A stretch of 64,000 nucleotides of DNA, from positions 1-64,000 of the forward strand of contig JAWXBY010000038.1 of the NCBI GenBank assembly GCA_034440355.1. The letters run 5' to 3'. The stretch is from SZUA-430 sp034440355. Its GTDB lineage: Bacteria > Pseudomonadota > Alphaproteobacteria > Micropepsales > Micropepsaceae. The position numbers and the translations under genes were made by a program. Each line of letters starts with the position of its first letter. The stretch's first letter is position 1. The notes under the pieces are model-generated. The model was given only the letters and a program-made list of their open reading frames with translations. It was not told where the DNA came from and did no database searches. Below, piece after piece: positions 50,754 through 59,742 of the stretch.

Positions 50754-51347
50754 ATGTCCGCCCCACCCCAAACACCGCCGACGCGCCGCGCAGTGCTCGC
50801 CGCCTCCGCCGGCTTGGTGCTCGCAGCCACGAGCGAGGCGTTCGCAAGTCCGGCCGATCTGATCATCGCGAACGGCGTCGCGCGTTTCGGGCGCAGCCGG
50901 TACAAATGCGCTGTCGGCTATGGCGGCATTCGCGCGGACAAGAAAGAGGGCGACGGCGCGACGCCCGCCGGCAGTTGGCCGATCAGGCACGTGTTGTTCC
51001 GGCCCGACCGTGTCCGCATCCCCAAGATGAAATTCGACGTCCGCGACCTGAAACCGAACGACGGCTGGTGCGACGCGCCGTCGGATCTGAACTACAACCG
51101 CCCCGTCCAATTGCCCTACGCCGCCAGCGCCGAAGCGCTGTGGCGCAAGGACGGCATCTACGACGTCATCGCCGTCCTCGGCTACAACGACGACCCCGTC
51201 GTGCCGGGCCGCGGCAGCGCGATCTTCCTCCACATCGCGAGAGCGAACTACAGTCCGACCGTGGGCTGCGTCGCGTTGGCGCGCGAGAACCTGCTCGTGT
51301 TCTTGTCCAAGGCAACGCCGGCAACCCGCGTCGTGATACGGCGCTGA
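50754..51347 (+). CDS. L,D-transpeptidase (YkuD domain)
   Basis: Periplasmic enzyme of 197 residues forming or editing 3-3 peptidoglycan cross-links or attaching proteins. The N-terminus is Tat-like (TRRAVLAASAGLVLAATS). The catalytic YkuD motif is HIARANYSPTVGCVAL (His, Ser, Gly, Cys). TPAGSWPIRHVLFRPDR is typical of the single-domain group. It is divergent from the His-rich gene and converges on a small unknown gene. Confidence 0.87.
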   Translation: MSAPPQTPPTRRAVLAASAGLVLAATSEAFASPADLIIANGVARFGRSRYKCAVGYGGIRADKKEGDGATPAGSWPIRHVLFRPDRVRIPKMKFDVRDLKPNDGWCDAPSDLNYNRPVQLPYAASAEALWRKDGIYDVIAVLGYNDDPVVPGRGSAIFLHIARANYSPTVGCVALARENLLVFLSKATPATRVVIRR

Positions 51348-51354
51348 AGAAACG

Positions 51355-51549
51355 TCAGGCGCGAACGGTTTCGAACGTCCGTCTGATGTCGTGCTCGTTG
51401 AAAACGATGCCGCCGTCGGTCTCGATTTTGACGTTCGCATCGCCGCTGTAAAACGTCAGCCGCTGGATCGCATAGTTCATCGCCTCGGGCTTGTCGCGAA
51501 AGCGCCGCTCTTCCCGCTGCTCGGCGGTTTGCGTGACGACATTGAACAT
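51355..51549 (-). CDS. Small conserved-looking protein, unknown function
   Basis: 64 residues from MFNVVTQTAEQREERRF to TFETVRA, with the ATG at 51549 preceded by AGAGGAACC. It is soluble and charged, with a short beta/alpha pattern (AIQRLTFYSGDANVKIETD). No family recognised. The stop lies 7 bases from the transpeptidase stop on the other strand. Confidence is moderate because the gene is short. Confidence 0.55.
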   Translation of the reverse strand: MFNVVTQTAEQREERRFRDKPEAMNYAIQRLTFYSGDANVKIETDGGIVFNEHDIRRTFETVRA

Positions 51550-52055
51550 GACGGTTCCTCTTTCACGTTCACGGGTCCAGAGCGTTGCACGCGGTACGCA
51601 TCGTGTGACAGATGTGCGAAAGCAACGCCGGTGAAAATCATCGCACGCCGCCGCGCACCCCGGCAAACCCTTGTGTCAAGTGGAACCCGCACGGCTTCCG
51701 CGCAACGTCACACAAAAATCCGCGGCCCCACCGTTGCGGCACAACCGTCATCCCGCAAGCCGCGCCACCTCTTTCGCCAGCGACTCCAGTTCCGCAAAGA
51801 CCATCGATCGGCGAGAACGTCGCCGAGTTCGTCGAAGCGCCGCCCGCACATCATGCGGGGCTGATTGGCGTCAGCTCAGGCGTCGAGAACACTTTAGTAA
51901 ATGCTCTAGCGCTCCTAAGCACCGGCCGCACGAACATACGCCTCGGCCTGACATTTGCGGCAAGGCGGCCGGCCAATATGTAACTGACCCCACTGATGAT
52001 TCCGGCGCGAGGAACCCGAAGCGCCGTCACGCGTTGCGGTTGCCAGGAGACGATG
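51550..52055. other. Intergenic region upstream of the tandem response regulators
   Basis: 506 bases in which I see no supported gene. Several frames are open but lack ribosome sites and codon bias. An AGGAG at 52045-52049 serves the downstream response regulator gene. Confidence 0.4.
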
Positions 52056-52496
52056 ATGAGTACCCCCGAACCCTTGGAGCCGCCAGCGCCCGAACACCCG
52101 GCGCGACCGAATATTGTCCTCGTCGTGGAGGACGAAATCTTGATCCGGCTCGCGCTGGCCGATCACCTGCGCGATGCGGGTCTCACCGTTTACGAAGCCG
52201 CGAGCGGCACCGAGGCTGTCGATCTCTTGACGCACCACGGCCACGACATCGATGTGATCTTCAGCGACATCATGATGCCCGGCGCCGTCGACGGCCTCGC
52301 GCTGATGTCATGGGCCGCCCAACATTGCCCCGACGTGCCGTTCATCTTGACCTCCGGCGCGCCCGGCGAAAGCGCCACGATCACCACACTAACCAACGCC
52401 GGCCTCTTCTTCCTGAAGCCCTATGACATGGATCGCGTGGCAGCACGTCTCAGCGCGAAAGCGAAGGCCCGCGCCGACGCGCGCGACGGCGACTGA
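52056..52496 (+). CDS. Single-domain response regulator (first of tandem pair)
   Basis: Receiver of 146 residues from MSTPEPLEPP, with the extended N-terminal Pro-rich leader. The acidic pocket is VVEDEILIRLALADHL, the phospho-acceptor in IFSDIMMPGA, the switch in LTSGAPGES and the Lys in FLKPYDMDRV. No output domain. AGGAGACG lies just upstream. It is a close paralogue of the next gene (same LADHLRDxG and VYEA segments); neither has a kinase beside it. Confidence 0.9.
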   Translation: MSTPEPLEPPAPEHPARPNIVLVVEDEILIRLALADHLRDAGLTVYEAASGTEAVDLLTHHGHDIDVIFSDIMMPGAVDGLALMSWAAQHCPDVPFILTSGAPGESATITTLTNAGLFFLKPYDMDRVAARLSAKAKARADARDGD

Positions 52497-52601
52497 ACAG
52501 CGTAAATACGGCCAAGGCAAACGCACTTCGGCCCGCCCGGTTCCGGCACTTCACCGTTGCGCAATCGGAACCGGGACAGGGGCGCATGAGTTGAAATATT
52601 C

Positions 52602-53039
52602 ATGGTCGAAGCCAAACCGCTCCGCACACCCTTTCGTGGAATCAACGACCGCAAGCCCACCATTCTCGTCGTCGAGGACGAGGTGCTGTTGCGCGTGGCG
52701 CTCGCCGAATACCTGCGCGACTGCGGCTTCAAAGTCTACGAAGCCGGCAACGGCGCCGAAGCCATCGCGTTGCTGAAATCACGCAAATACATAATCGACT
52801 TGGTGTTGAGCGACGTCGACATGCCCGAAGTCGACGGTTTCGCCTTAGCGCAGTGGGTCCACCAATATCGGCCGGGCCTTCCCATCCGCCTCGCGTCCGG
52901 CGACCGCAAGAAATCCGACAACGCCAAGACGCTCTGCGAAAACGAACCCTTCTTCGCCAAACCCTACGACCTGAAGAAGGTCGTCGCCTTCGTCCGCAAC
53001 GCCATCGAAGCGAGAGCGAAGAAGAAACGTTCGGCCTAA
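52602..53039 (+). CDS. Single-domain response regulator (second of tandem pair)
   Basis: 145-residue receiver. The acidic pocket is VVEDEVLLRVALAEYL, the phospho-acceptor in VLSDVDMPEVDG, the switch in LASGDRKKSD (Ser) and the Lys in FAKPYDLKKV. The tail is basic (ARAKKKRSA). It is paralogous to the preceding gene, 105 bases away. The stop TAA overlaps the stop of the converging S9 peptidase gene by 4 bases. Confidence 0.9.
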   Translation: MVEAKPLRTPFRGINDRKPTILVVEDEVLLRVALAEYLRDCGFKVYEAGNGAEAIALLKSRKYIIDLVLSDVDMPEVDGFALAQWVHQYRPGLPIRLASGDRKKSDNAKTLCENEPFFAKPYDLKKVVAFVRNAIEARAKKKRSA

Positions 53040-55279
53040 TCCGCCTTCGCCGTCTTGTTCCCGGTGTTCAAGCCCGCCTGATCGAGCAGGAATGCGTTGG
53101 TGAATGCCGCCTCTTCGACCGCGCCGAAACGGCCTGAATCGCCCGAATGGCCCGCCGTCATGTTGGTGCGGAAGATGAGCGGGTTCTGATCCGTCTTGTT
53201 GCGCCGGATCTTCGCCACCCACTTCGCCGGCTCGAAATAACCGACCTGGCTGTCGTTGTAGCCCGCGGTTACCAGCAGCGACGGATACGCCTTCTTCTCG
53301 ACCTGATCGTAGGGCGAATAGCTCAACATATATTCGTAATCGCCGGGCTCGGCCGGGTTGCCCCATTCCTCATACTCGAATGTCGTCAGCGGAATGGAAT
53401 CGTCGAGCATCGTGGTGACCACATCGACGAACGGCACGCCCGCCACAACGCCCTTGTAGAGGTCGGGCCGCATCGTCGCGACGGCGCCTGCCAGCAAACC
53501 GCCAGCGCTGCGCCCCATCGCGAAGATGCGCTTCGGGTCGACCATGCCGCCCTTGGCGAGCGACTCGGTGACCGCGATGAAGTCGGTGAACGTGTTCTTC
53601 TTGTTGCGCAGCTTGCCGCCTTGATACCAAGCCTCGCCGAGTTCACGTCCGCCGCGCACATGCGCATAGGCCATGACGAAACCTCGATCAAGCAAACTCG
53701 GCCACTTCGACTTGAACACGGGATCGTTGCTCGACCCATAGGCGCCATAACCGTAGATCAGAACCGGGTTCTCACCCTTCTCGAACTTGTCGCGGCGGTA
53801 GGCAAGCGTCACCGGAATCTGCTTGCCGTCAGGCGCCGGCGCGAACACGCGCTCGATCGAATAGGCCGAGGTCGAGAACCCCGGCACCGCCATCCGCTGC
53901 ACCTCGGTCTTCGTCCCCGTCGCGACGTCGTAGTCGTAGATCACGTCCGGATTGACCGGCGACGAGAACGCATAGCGCAGCTTCGTCGTCTCTGAATCCG
54001 TGTTGCGCAAATTCGGGAAACTGAACGTGTCGGAGAACGTCATGTGCCCGGCCGGCGCGTCAGGGGTTATCAACTTTTCATCGCCCGACTTCACGTCGAC
54101 CAGCCGGATGCGCGACCCGCCCTTCGCATATTCGTCAAGCGCGATCACGCCACCCTTCATCACCTCGAACGTCTCAATGTAAACGCCCTCTTGCACGCCG
54201 ATGAGCGGCGTCCACGTGCCAGGCGCAGTCAGCGTCGTCGTGGCAATGCGATAGTCCGGCGCATCAAGGTTGGTGCGGATGTAAAGCTGCCCGTTCGACT
54301 CGTCCGCGAAATAGCGCACGCCCTTCGCGCGCGGCTTGATCAGCGTCCACTTGCCCTCGGGTGTCTTCGCGTCGAGGAAACGCACATCCGACGTCGTGGT
54401 TTGCTCGCTGGTCAACAGCAGAACACGCCCACCCTTCGACCGCTTCAGCGCGATCTCATACTGCTGATCCTTCTCCTCAAAGATCGCTTTGTCGGTCTTG
54501 GGATCCGTGCCCAGCGTATGCCGCATCAAGAGATACGAGCGCGCCAACCCCGGCTGCAGCTTGATGTAGAAGAGCGTCTTGTTGTCGTCCGCAAACGCAA
54601 AGTCCGACGACACGTGTTCTATCTTGTCGTTGATCAACGCGCCCGTGCGCATATCGCGCATGATCAGTTCGTGCCAACGGTCACCCGAGTAATCTACCGC
54701 GTAAACGAAGATGTTCCCGTCCGGCGACGATCCGTAGTTGTTGACCTTGAACTGCTGATGCTTCGGCCCTTCGGTCTGACCGTCGAGCAGCACCTCTTCA
54801 GCGCCCGACATAGAGCCCTTGCGCCGCGCGATAACCGGATAGTCCGCCCCCGCCGCGTAACGCTCGTAATACCAATAGTCGCCGTCCTTGAATGGCGGCG
54901 TACCCTGCACGGCGGCGGCCTTCGTGCGAACCTCTTCGCGCAAAATCTTCTGCAGGTCCGACGTATGCGCCATCAACTCGCCGGCGTATTTGTTCTCTTC
55001 ATCGAGATAGCGGATGACCTTCTCGGTCTTCTTCTCGTTCATCCAGAAGAAGAAGTCGGTGCGCTTAGCGCCATGCGGCGCGATCAGCACCGTGCCCTTC
55101 ATCATCGCGTACGGGGGATAACCCGTCTTGCGGTCGATCGCGAGACCCGGCGTGGTGGAGGTCGCCTCGGTCGGTGTCGTGCCCGTCGCCCCGCCGAACG
55201 GCATCATGTCGTTGATCGTCGTGCAGCCCGAAAGGCTCAGGAACGTGGCACTCATCGCAACAAAACCCGCAAAGCGCAT
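53036..55279 (-). CDS. S9 family prolyl-oligopeptidase-like lipoprotein
   Basis: Periplasmic peptidase of 747 residues. The chosen ATG at 55279 gives MRFAGFVAMSATFLSLSGC, with lipobox LSGC, so the protein is lipid-anchored. An N-terminal beta-propeller (about 60-460) precedes the alpha/beta-hydrolase catalytic domain, with nucleophile in GRSAGG and His in TAGHSGDSGRF. The family is oligopeptidase B/prolyl oligopeptidase, cleaving short peptides after Pro or basic residues; which one is not decided. It is divergent from gabD. Confidence 0.9.
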   Translation of the reverse strand: MRFAGFVAMSATFLSLSGCTTINDMMPFGGATGTTPTEATSTTPGLAIDRKTGYPPYAMMKGTVLIAPHGAKRTDFFFWMNEKKTEKVIRYLDEENKYAGELMAHTSDLQKILREEVRTKAAAVQGTPPFKDGDYWYYERYAAGADYPVIARRKGSMSGAEEVLLDGQTEGPKHQQFKVNNYGSSPDGNIFVYAVDYSGDRWHELIMRDMRTGALINDKIEHVSSDFAFADDNKTLFYIKLQPGLARSYLLMRHTLGTDPKTDKAIFEEKDQQYEIALKRSKGGRVLLLTSEQTTTSDVRFLDAKTPEGKWTLIKPRAKGVRYFADESNGQLYIRTNLDAPDYRIATTTLTAPGTWTPLIGVQEGVYIETFEVMKGGVIALDEYAKGGSRIRLVDVKSGDEKLITPDAPAGHMTFSDTFSFPNLRNTDSETTKLRYAFSSPVNPDVIYDYDVATGTKTEVQRMAVPGFSTSAYSIERVFAPAPDGKQIPVTLAYRRDKFEKGENPVLIYGYGAYGSSNDPVFKSKWPSLLDRGFVMAYAHVRGGRELGEAWYQGGKLRNKKNTFTDFIAVTESLAKGGMVDPKRIFAMGRSAGGLLAGAVATMRPDLYKGVVAGVPFVDVVTTMLDDSIPLTTFEYEEWGNPAEPGDYEYMLSYSPYDQVEKKAYPSLLVTAGYNDSQVGYFEPAKWVAKIRRNKTDQNPLIFRTNMTAGHSGDSGRFGAVEEAAFTNAFLLDQAGLNTGNKTAKAD

Positions 55280-55441
55280 GCAATAATCCTGAAGTCGGTG
55301 GAAACCCGTCGGGGCGGGCCGCACCTTGCATGCCCCGGCCCGCTTTGTCACGGCGCGTCTGGCCCCACAGGGACCCCGTTTTTGGCACCTTCCGGGACGC
55401 CGCGCGGGGGTCTAAAACACCGCCAAACCGGAGGCAGTAAG

Positions 55442-56902
55442 ATGCGCCTGAAAGACCCACAACTTCTGCGTGACAAGGCCTACGTGAACGGCGAGTGGAT
55501 CGCCGCCGACGCCGGCGCCACGTTCGAGGTCACGAACCCCGCAAACGGCGAGGTCCTCTCGCGCCTGCCCGACATGCTGGAAGGCGAAACCCGCCGCGCC
55601 ATCGAAGCCGCGAACGCGGCCTGGCCCGCATGGGCCGCGAAGACCGCGAAGGAACGCGCAAGCATCATGCGCAAATGGTTCGACCTCATGATGGCGAACC
55701 AGGAAGACCTCGCGATCATCATGACGTCGGAGCAAGGCAAGCCGCTGGCGGAGTCGCGCGGCGAAGTCGCCTACGGCGCGTCATTCATCGAATGGTTCGC
55801 CGAAGAGGGCAAACGCATCTACGGCGACATCATCCCGCAGACGCAGGCCGGCCGCCGCATTCTGGTTCTGAAACAGCCGATCGGCGTCGTCGCCGCGATC
55901 ACACCGTGGAACTTCCCCAACGCCATGATCACGCGCAAATGCGGCCCGGCGCTCGCCGCCGGTTGCCCGATCGTGATCAAGCCGCCGGCCGAAACGCCGC
56001 TCTCGGCATTGGCGCTCGCGGTCCTCGCCGAACGCGCCGGCATTCCGAAAGGCATCTTCAACGTCGTGACGACGAAACACTCCTCCCGCGTCGGCCAGGA
56101 GATGACGGGCAATTCGATCGTCCGCAAATTCTCGTTCACCGGCTCGACCGAGATCGGCAAGCTGCTCATGCGTCAGTGCGCGGCCACGGTGAAGAAGGTG
56201 TCGCTCGAACTCGGCGGCAACGCTCCTTTCATCGTCTTCGACGACGCCGACCTCGACGCCGCCGTCACCGGCGCGATGCTCTCAAAATTCCGCAACATGG
56301 GCCAAACCTGCGTCTGCGCGAACCGCCTCTTCGTCCAGGACAAGGTCTACGACGCCTTCGCCGAAAAACTCTCGAAGGCCGTCGGCACCTTGAAAGTCGG
56401 CGACGGCCTGGGCGACGGTGTGATGCAAGGTCCGCTTATCAACATGGAAGCGGTCGAAAAGGTCGAACGCCTGATCAAAGACGCGACCGGCAAAGGCGCG
56501 AAGATCACGACGGGCGGCAAACGCCACCCGCTCGGCCACACCTTCTTCGAGCCAACCGTGCTGACCGAGGTCAACACGCAGATGGCGATCGCGCAGGAAG
56601 AAATCTTCGGCCCGGTCGCGACGCTCTTCCGCTTCAAAACAGAAGCAGATGCCATCCGCCTCGCCAACGACACCGAATACGGCTTAGCCGCCTACTTCTA
56701 CGCCCGCGACCTCGGGCGGGTCTGGCGCGTGGCAGAGGCGCTGGAATACGGCATCGTCGGCATCAACGAAGGCATCATCTCCACCGAAGTCGCCCCCTTC
56801 GGCGGCATGAAAGAATCCGGCATCGGCCGCGAAGGCTCAAAATACGGCATCGAAGATTTCCTCGAAGTGAAATACCTGGCGATGGGCGGCCTCGGAACGT
56901 GA
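55442..56902 (+). CDS. gabD: NAD(P)-dependent succinate-semialdehyde dehydrogenase
   Basis: Oxidises succinate semialdehyde, from GABA, to succinate. 486 residues from MRLKDPQLLRDKAYVNG, with GGAGG 10 bases upstream. The ALDH catalytic Cys is in GQTCVCANR and the general-base Glu in LELGGNAPF; TPWNFPNAMITRK and GFGGMKESG-like VAPFGGMKESGIGREG fit GabD. The open frame extends 1.4 kb upstream against the S9 gene, but that is shadow. gabT lies 1.4 kb downstream on the same strand, completing the GABA route. Confidence 0.93.
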   Translation: MRLKDPQLLRDKAYVNGEWIAADAGATFEVTNPANGEVLSRLPDMLEGETRRAIEAANAAWPAWAAKTAKERASIMRKWFDLMMANQEDLAIIMTSEQGKPLAESRGEVAYGASFIEWFAEEGKRIYGDIIPQTQAGRRILVLKQPIGVVAAITPWNFPNAMITRKCGPALAAGCPIVIKPPAETPLSALALAVLAERAGIPKGIFNVVTTKHSSRVGQEMTGNSIVRKFSFTGSTEIGKLLMRQCAATVKKVSLELGGNAPFIVFDDADLDAAVTGAMLSKFRNMGQTCVCANRLFVQDKVYDAFAEKLSKAVGTLKVGDGLGDGVMQGPLINMEAVEKVERLIKDATGKGAKITTGGKRHPLGHTFFEPTVLTEVNTQMAIAQEEIFGPVATLFRFKTEADAIRLANDTEYGLAAYFYARDLGRVWRVAEALEYGIVGINEGIISTEVAPFGGMKESGIGREGSKYGIEDFLEVKYLAMGGLGT

Positions 56903-56921
56903 TGCTGACAACAACCAGCGC

Positions 56922-57083
56922 TGTCATCCCGGAAGTTAGGCGAGCCCGAATGCGAAGCATTCGGTTTGCGAGCCTTACTATCCGGGACCCAGGGCCACAC
57001 ACTCTGCCTATGACCCTGGGTCCCGGCTCGCAAACTTCGCTAGATCGCTCCGCGATCAAGCTCCGCTAGCGTCCGGGATGACA
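56922..57083. repeat. Composite palindromic intergenic repeat
   Basis: Outer arms TGTCATCCCGGA (56922-56933) and TCCGGGATGACA (57072-57083) are exact reverse complements. Inside are a 13-bp inverted repeat (CCGGGACCCAGGG, 56982-56994, with its complement at 57014-57026), a CGAATGC-GAA-GCATTCG hairpin (56947-56963) and GATCGC-TCC-GCGATC. Between gabD and the GST gene on the same strand it could shape transcript processing. Confidence 0.75.
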
Positions 57084-57105
57084 ATTTAAGATCGGAGAGA
57101 CAGTC

Positions 57106-57711
57106 ATGAAACTCTACTACGGCCCGCAAACGCGCGCGTTCACCTCGCTCTGGATGATGGAGGAAGCCGGCCAACCGTATGAGATCGTGCGCGTCGACAT
57201 TCGCGCGCCGGGCCACCCGACGGAGGCCTACAAAAAGATCAACCCGATGGGCAAAGTCGCGGGCTTCGAAGACAACGGCGTCGGCTTCGGCGAGACGGCC
57301 GCGATCCTCCTCTACGTCGCCGACAAATTCCCGCAGACGAAACTCAGCCCCGCACCGACCGATCCAAAGCGTGGCCGTTTCCTGCAATGGCTAATGTTCT
57401 CGGCTACGACGATGGAGCCCGCGATGCTCGAAAAACGCATGGGCCACCCGGTGAACAGCTTGCAGGCCGGCTGGGGCGACTACGACCGCGCGATGGGCGC
57501 ACTCGAAGCCGCTATGAAGCCCGGCCAGTGGCTCTTCGGCGATCAGTTCACGGCAGCTGACCTCTACATCGCCTCAGGGCTAGGCTTCGGCATGCAATTC
57601 GGCATGATCGACAAGCGCCCAGCCTTCGTCGAATTCGCCGAACGCGCCCAAGCCCGCCCCGCCTTCAAACGCGCCACCGAAATCGAAGCGAAAGAGGCCG
57701 CCAAGAAGTAG
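57106..57711 (+). CDS. Glutathione S-transferase family protein
   Basis: 201 residues with an N-terminal thioredoxin-like domain (MKLYYGPQTRAFTSLWMMEE, then NPMGKVAGFEDNG and FGETAAILLYVAD, the cis-Pro region being GKVAGF) and a C-terminal helical domain (GDQFTAADLYIASGLGFGMQF). The G-site Ser/Cys/Tyr is not obvious, so the class is uncertain. It lies in the gab region without an evident role. Confidence 0.88.
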   Translation: MKLYYGPQTRAFTSLWMMEEAGQPYEIVRVDIRAPGHPTEAYKKINPMGKVAGFEDNGVGFGETAAILLYVADKFPQTKLSPAPTDPKRGRFLQWLMFSATTMEPAMLEKRMGHPVNSLQAGWGDYDRAMGALEAAMKPGQWLFGDQFTAADLYIASGLGFGMQFGMIDKRPAFVEFAERAQARPAFKRATEIEAKEAAKK

Positions 57712-57722
57712 TTGTAGTCACC

Positions 57723-58211
57723 GTGAGCAAAGAGCGACCCGTCAACACACTCACCGTCAAAGACCTGCGGATGAACCCGGTTTGGAAGTTCACAAATCGA
57801 GAAACTTCCGACGAAACGGCCGTGAAGCCCGCGCGCCGCCTTCCCGTCTCGACGCTGGACGGCCATGTGGTTGGTACGCAGGTCCGACTTGCGAATGGCG
57901 CCCGCAAGTGGGCGATGCTGTCCAATTTGGACGTGCATTACACTCACCTTACGGAGCATTTCCTCACGTTGTCGATTTTTCACCGCAGGCAGTGGTTCCA
58001 TTTGGCGCGCTATCATGATTTCGATAGACGAGAATGTGGTCCAGAAGCCCTTTGCCGTTTTCTGGGCCTGAAGCTGGCCGAAGTGTTTCCTCTGTCTTAC
58101 GACGTCAGGAAGTACGTTCGGGGCGCGCCCTCCGCTGGCGCAGGTCAAATCCGAGCGAAGCCCCGCAGGAAGTTGACGCACGCCGAAATCATTGCGTCGG
58201 CGGTGCACTAA
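57723..58211 (+). CDS. Hypothetical protein between GST and gabT
   Basis: 162 residues from a GTG at 57723 (SKERPVNTLTVKDLRMN), basic overall (RKPRRKLTHAEIIA near the C-terminus). No family recognised and no membrane segment. The base composition is more A/T-rich than the flanking genes (for example 57970-58040), and there is no strong ribosome site, which hints at later arrival or weak expression. Confidence 0.55.
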   Translation: MSKERPVNTLTVKDLRMNPVWKFTNRETSDETAVKPARRLPVSTLDGHVVGTQVRLANGARKWAMLSNLDVHYTHLTEHFLTLSIFHRRQWFHLARYHDFDRRECGPEALCRFLGLKLAEVFPLSYDVRKYVRGAPSAGAGQIRAKPRRKLTHAEIIASAVH

Positions 58212-58271
58212 CGCCAACGATGTCCCCTTCAACTCGCCGCGTAGAATGAGAGCATAGAGAAAGCGACCCGC

Positions 58272-59555
58272 ATGACCACCAACGCCGAACTCCTCGCCCG
58301 CCGCCAGGCCGCCGTCTCGCGCGGCGTCAACACCGCGCATCCCGTCTTCGCCGCGCGCGCGCTGAACGCGGAGATCTGGGACGTCGAGGGCAAGCGCTAC
58401 ATCGACTTCGTCGGCGGCATCGGCGTGCAGAACACCGGCCACCGCCACCCGAAAATCGTGAAGGCGATCGAAGCGCAGCTTCAGAACACGATCCACACGG
58501 CGTTTCAGGTGAACGCGTATGAGAGCTACATCGCGCTCGCCGAAAAACTGAATGCGCTCGCCCCGATCGAAGGTCCGGCAAAGTCGATCTTCTTCTCGAC
58601 CGGCGCCGAAGCGGTCGAGAACGCGGTGAAGCTCGCCCGCTTCGCCACCAAACGTTCGGCAGTCATCGCCTTCTCCGGCGCCTTCCACGGCCGCACGCTG
58701 TTCACGATGGCGCTCACCGGTAAAACCGTTCCCTACAAGGCGGGCTTCGGCGACATGCCGTCCGGCGTCTACCGCCTACCCTTCCCCGTCGAAAGCCACG
58801 GCCACACCGCCAAGCAATCGCTCGAAGCGTTGGAATCGCTCTTCAAGACCGATCTCGAACCATCACGCGTCGCCGCCATCATCATCGAACCCGTGCAGGG
58901 CGAAGGCGGCTTCTACACCGCGCCCTTCGACTTCCTGAAAACCCTGCGCACGATTTGCGACAAGCACGGCATCCTGCTGATCGCCGACGAAATCCAATCC
59001 GGCTTCGCCCGCACCGGCAAGCTGTTCGCGATCGAACACTCCGGCGTCAAACCCGACCTCATCACCACCGCGAAGAGTCTGGCCGGCGGCATGCCGCTGT
59101 CGGCCGTCATCGGCCGCGCGGCGATCATGGACGCGCCCGACCCCGGCGGTCTCGGCGGCACCTACGCCGGCAACCCGCTCGCCTGCGCCGCGGGCCTCGC
59201 GGTGATCGAAGTGATCAAAGAGGAAAACATCCTCGAGAAAAGCCTCGCCCTCGGCGACAAGCTGATGGCGCGCCTCAAACAAATGTCGCTGCGCAACGAC
59301 CTGCCGCCGATGGACGACATCCGCGGCCTCGGCGCCATGGTGGCCTTCGACATCGTAAAGACGCGCGGCAGCCACGAACCCGATCCCGACCGGACAAAGC
59401 GCCTCACGACGGAAGCCCTGAAACGCGGCCTGATCCTCTTAACCTGCGGCCTTTATGGCAATGGCGTGCGCGTGCTGGTGCCGATAACGGTAGAAGACAA
59501 AGTGCTCGATGAGGGCTTGTCGATTCTCGAAGAATCGCTGAAAGCGGTGGCGTGA
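58272..59555 (+). CDS. gabT: 4-aminobutyrate aminotransferase
   Basis: PLP enzyme converting GABA and 2-oxoglutarate to succinate semialdehyde and glutamate. 427 residues; the PLP Lys is in TTAKSLAGGMPLSA, the phosphate-binding FFSTGAEAVENAVK and IADEIQSGFARTG (Asp on the pyridine N) are intact. EPVQGEGGFY is typical of class III aminotransferases. With gabD 1.4 kb upstream on the same strand this is a GABA catabolic set. Confidence 0.92.
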   Translation: MTTNAELLARRQAAVSRGVNTAHPVFAARALNAEIWDVEGKRYIDFVGGIGVQNTGHRHPKIVKAIEAQLQNTIHTAFQVNAYESYIALAEKLNALAPIEGPAKSIFFSTGAEAVENAVKLARFATKRSAVIAFSGAFHGRTLFTMALTGKTVPYKAGFGDMPSGVYRLPFPVESHGHTAKQSLEALESLFKTDLEPSRVAAIIIEPVQGEGGFYTAPFDFLKTLRTICDKHGILLIADEIQSGFARTGKLFAIEHSGVKPDLITTAKSLAGGMPLSAVIGRAAIMDAPDPGGLGGTYAGNPLACAAGLAVIEVIKEENILEKSLALGDKLMARLKQMSLRNDLPPMDDIRGLGAMVAFDIVKTRGSHEPDPDRTKRLTTEALKRGLILLTCGLYGNGVRVLVPITVEDKVLDEGLSILEESLKAVA

Positions 59556-59579
59556 ACCACTACATCTCCGCATGCGTGC

Positions 59580-59708
59580 CCCCCTCCACCATCGCTTCGC
59601 GATGGTCCCCCTCCCCCGCTAAAGCGAGGGAGGATAAGAGACACAAGCGCACTTCATCCTCCCCCGCTTTAGCGGGGGAGGGGGACCGCGTCAGCGGTGG
59701 AGGGGGGC
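59580..59708. repeat. 31-bp inverted repeat element between gabT and purB
   Basis: Arms 59606-59636 and 59657-59687 are reverse complements with one mismatch (core CTCCCCCGCTAAAGCG). The element is flanked by CCCCCTCCACC and GGTGGAGGGGG at its outer ends (59581-59591 and 59698-59708). It is of the C/G-run type dispersed in many alphaproteobacterial genomes. It sits 24 bases after gabT and just ahead of purB. Confidence 0.8.
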
Positions 59709-59742
59709 CGACGCGCGCACCACTTATTTGTTGGGCCACATC

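Noticed and set aside
51612..51983. 123-codon frame in the region before the tandem response regulators
   Set aside because: Pro/Arg-rich product, no ribosome site and no codon bias; judged non-coding.
54044..55441. Long in-frame extension upstream of gabD
   Set aside because: It is the shadow of the S9 peptidase gene; the real gabD start has GGAGG and matches the family N-terminus at 55442.
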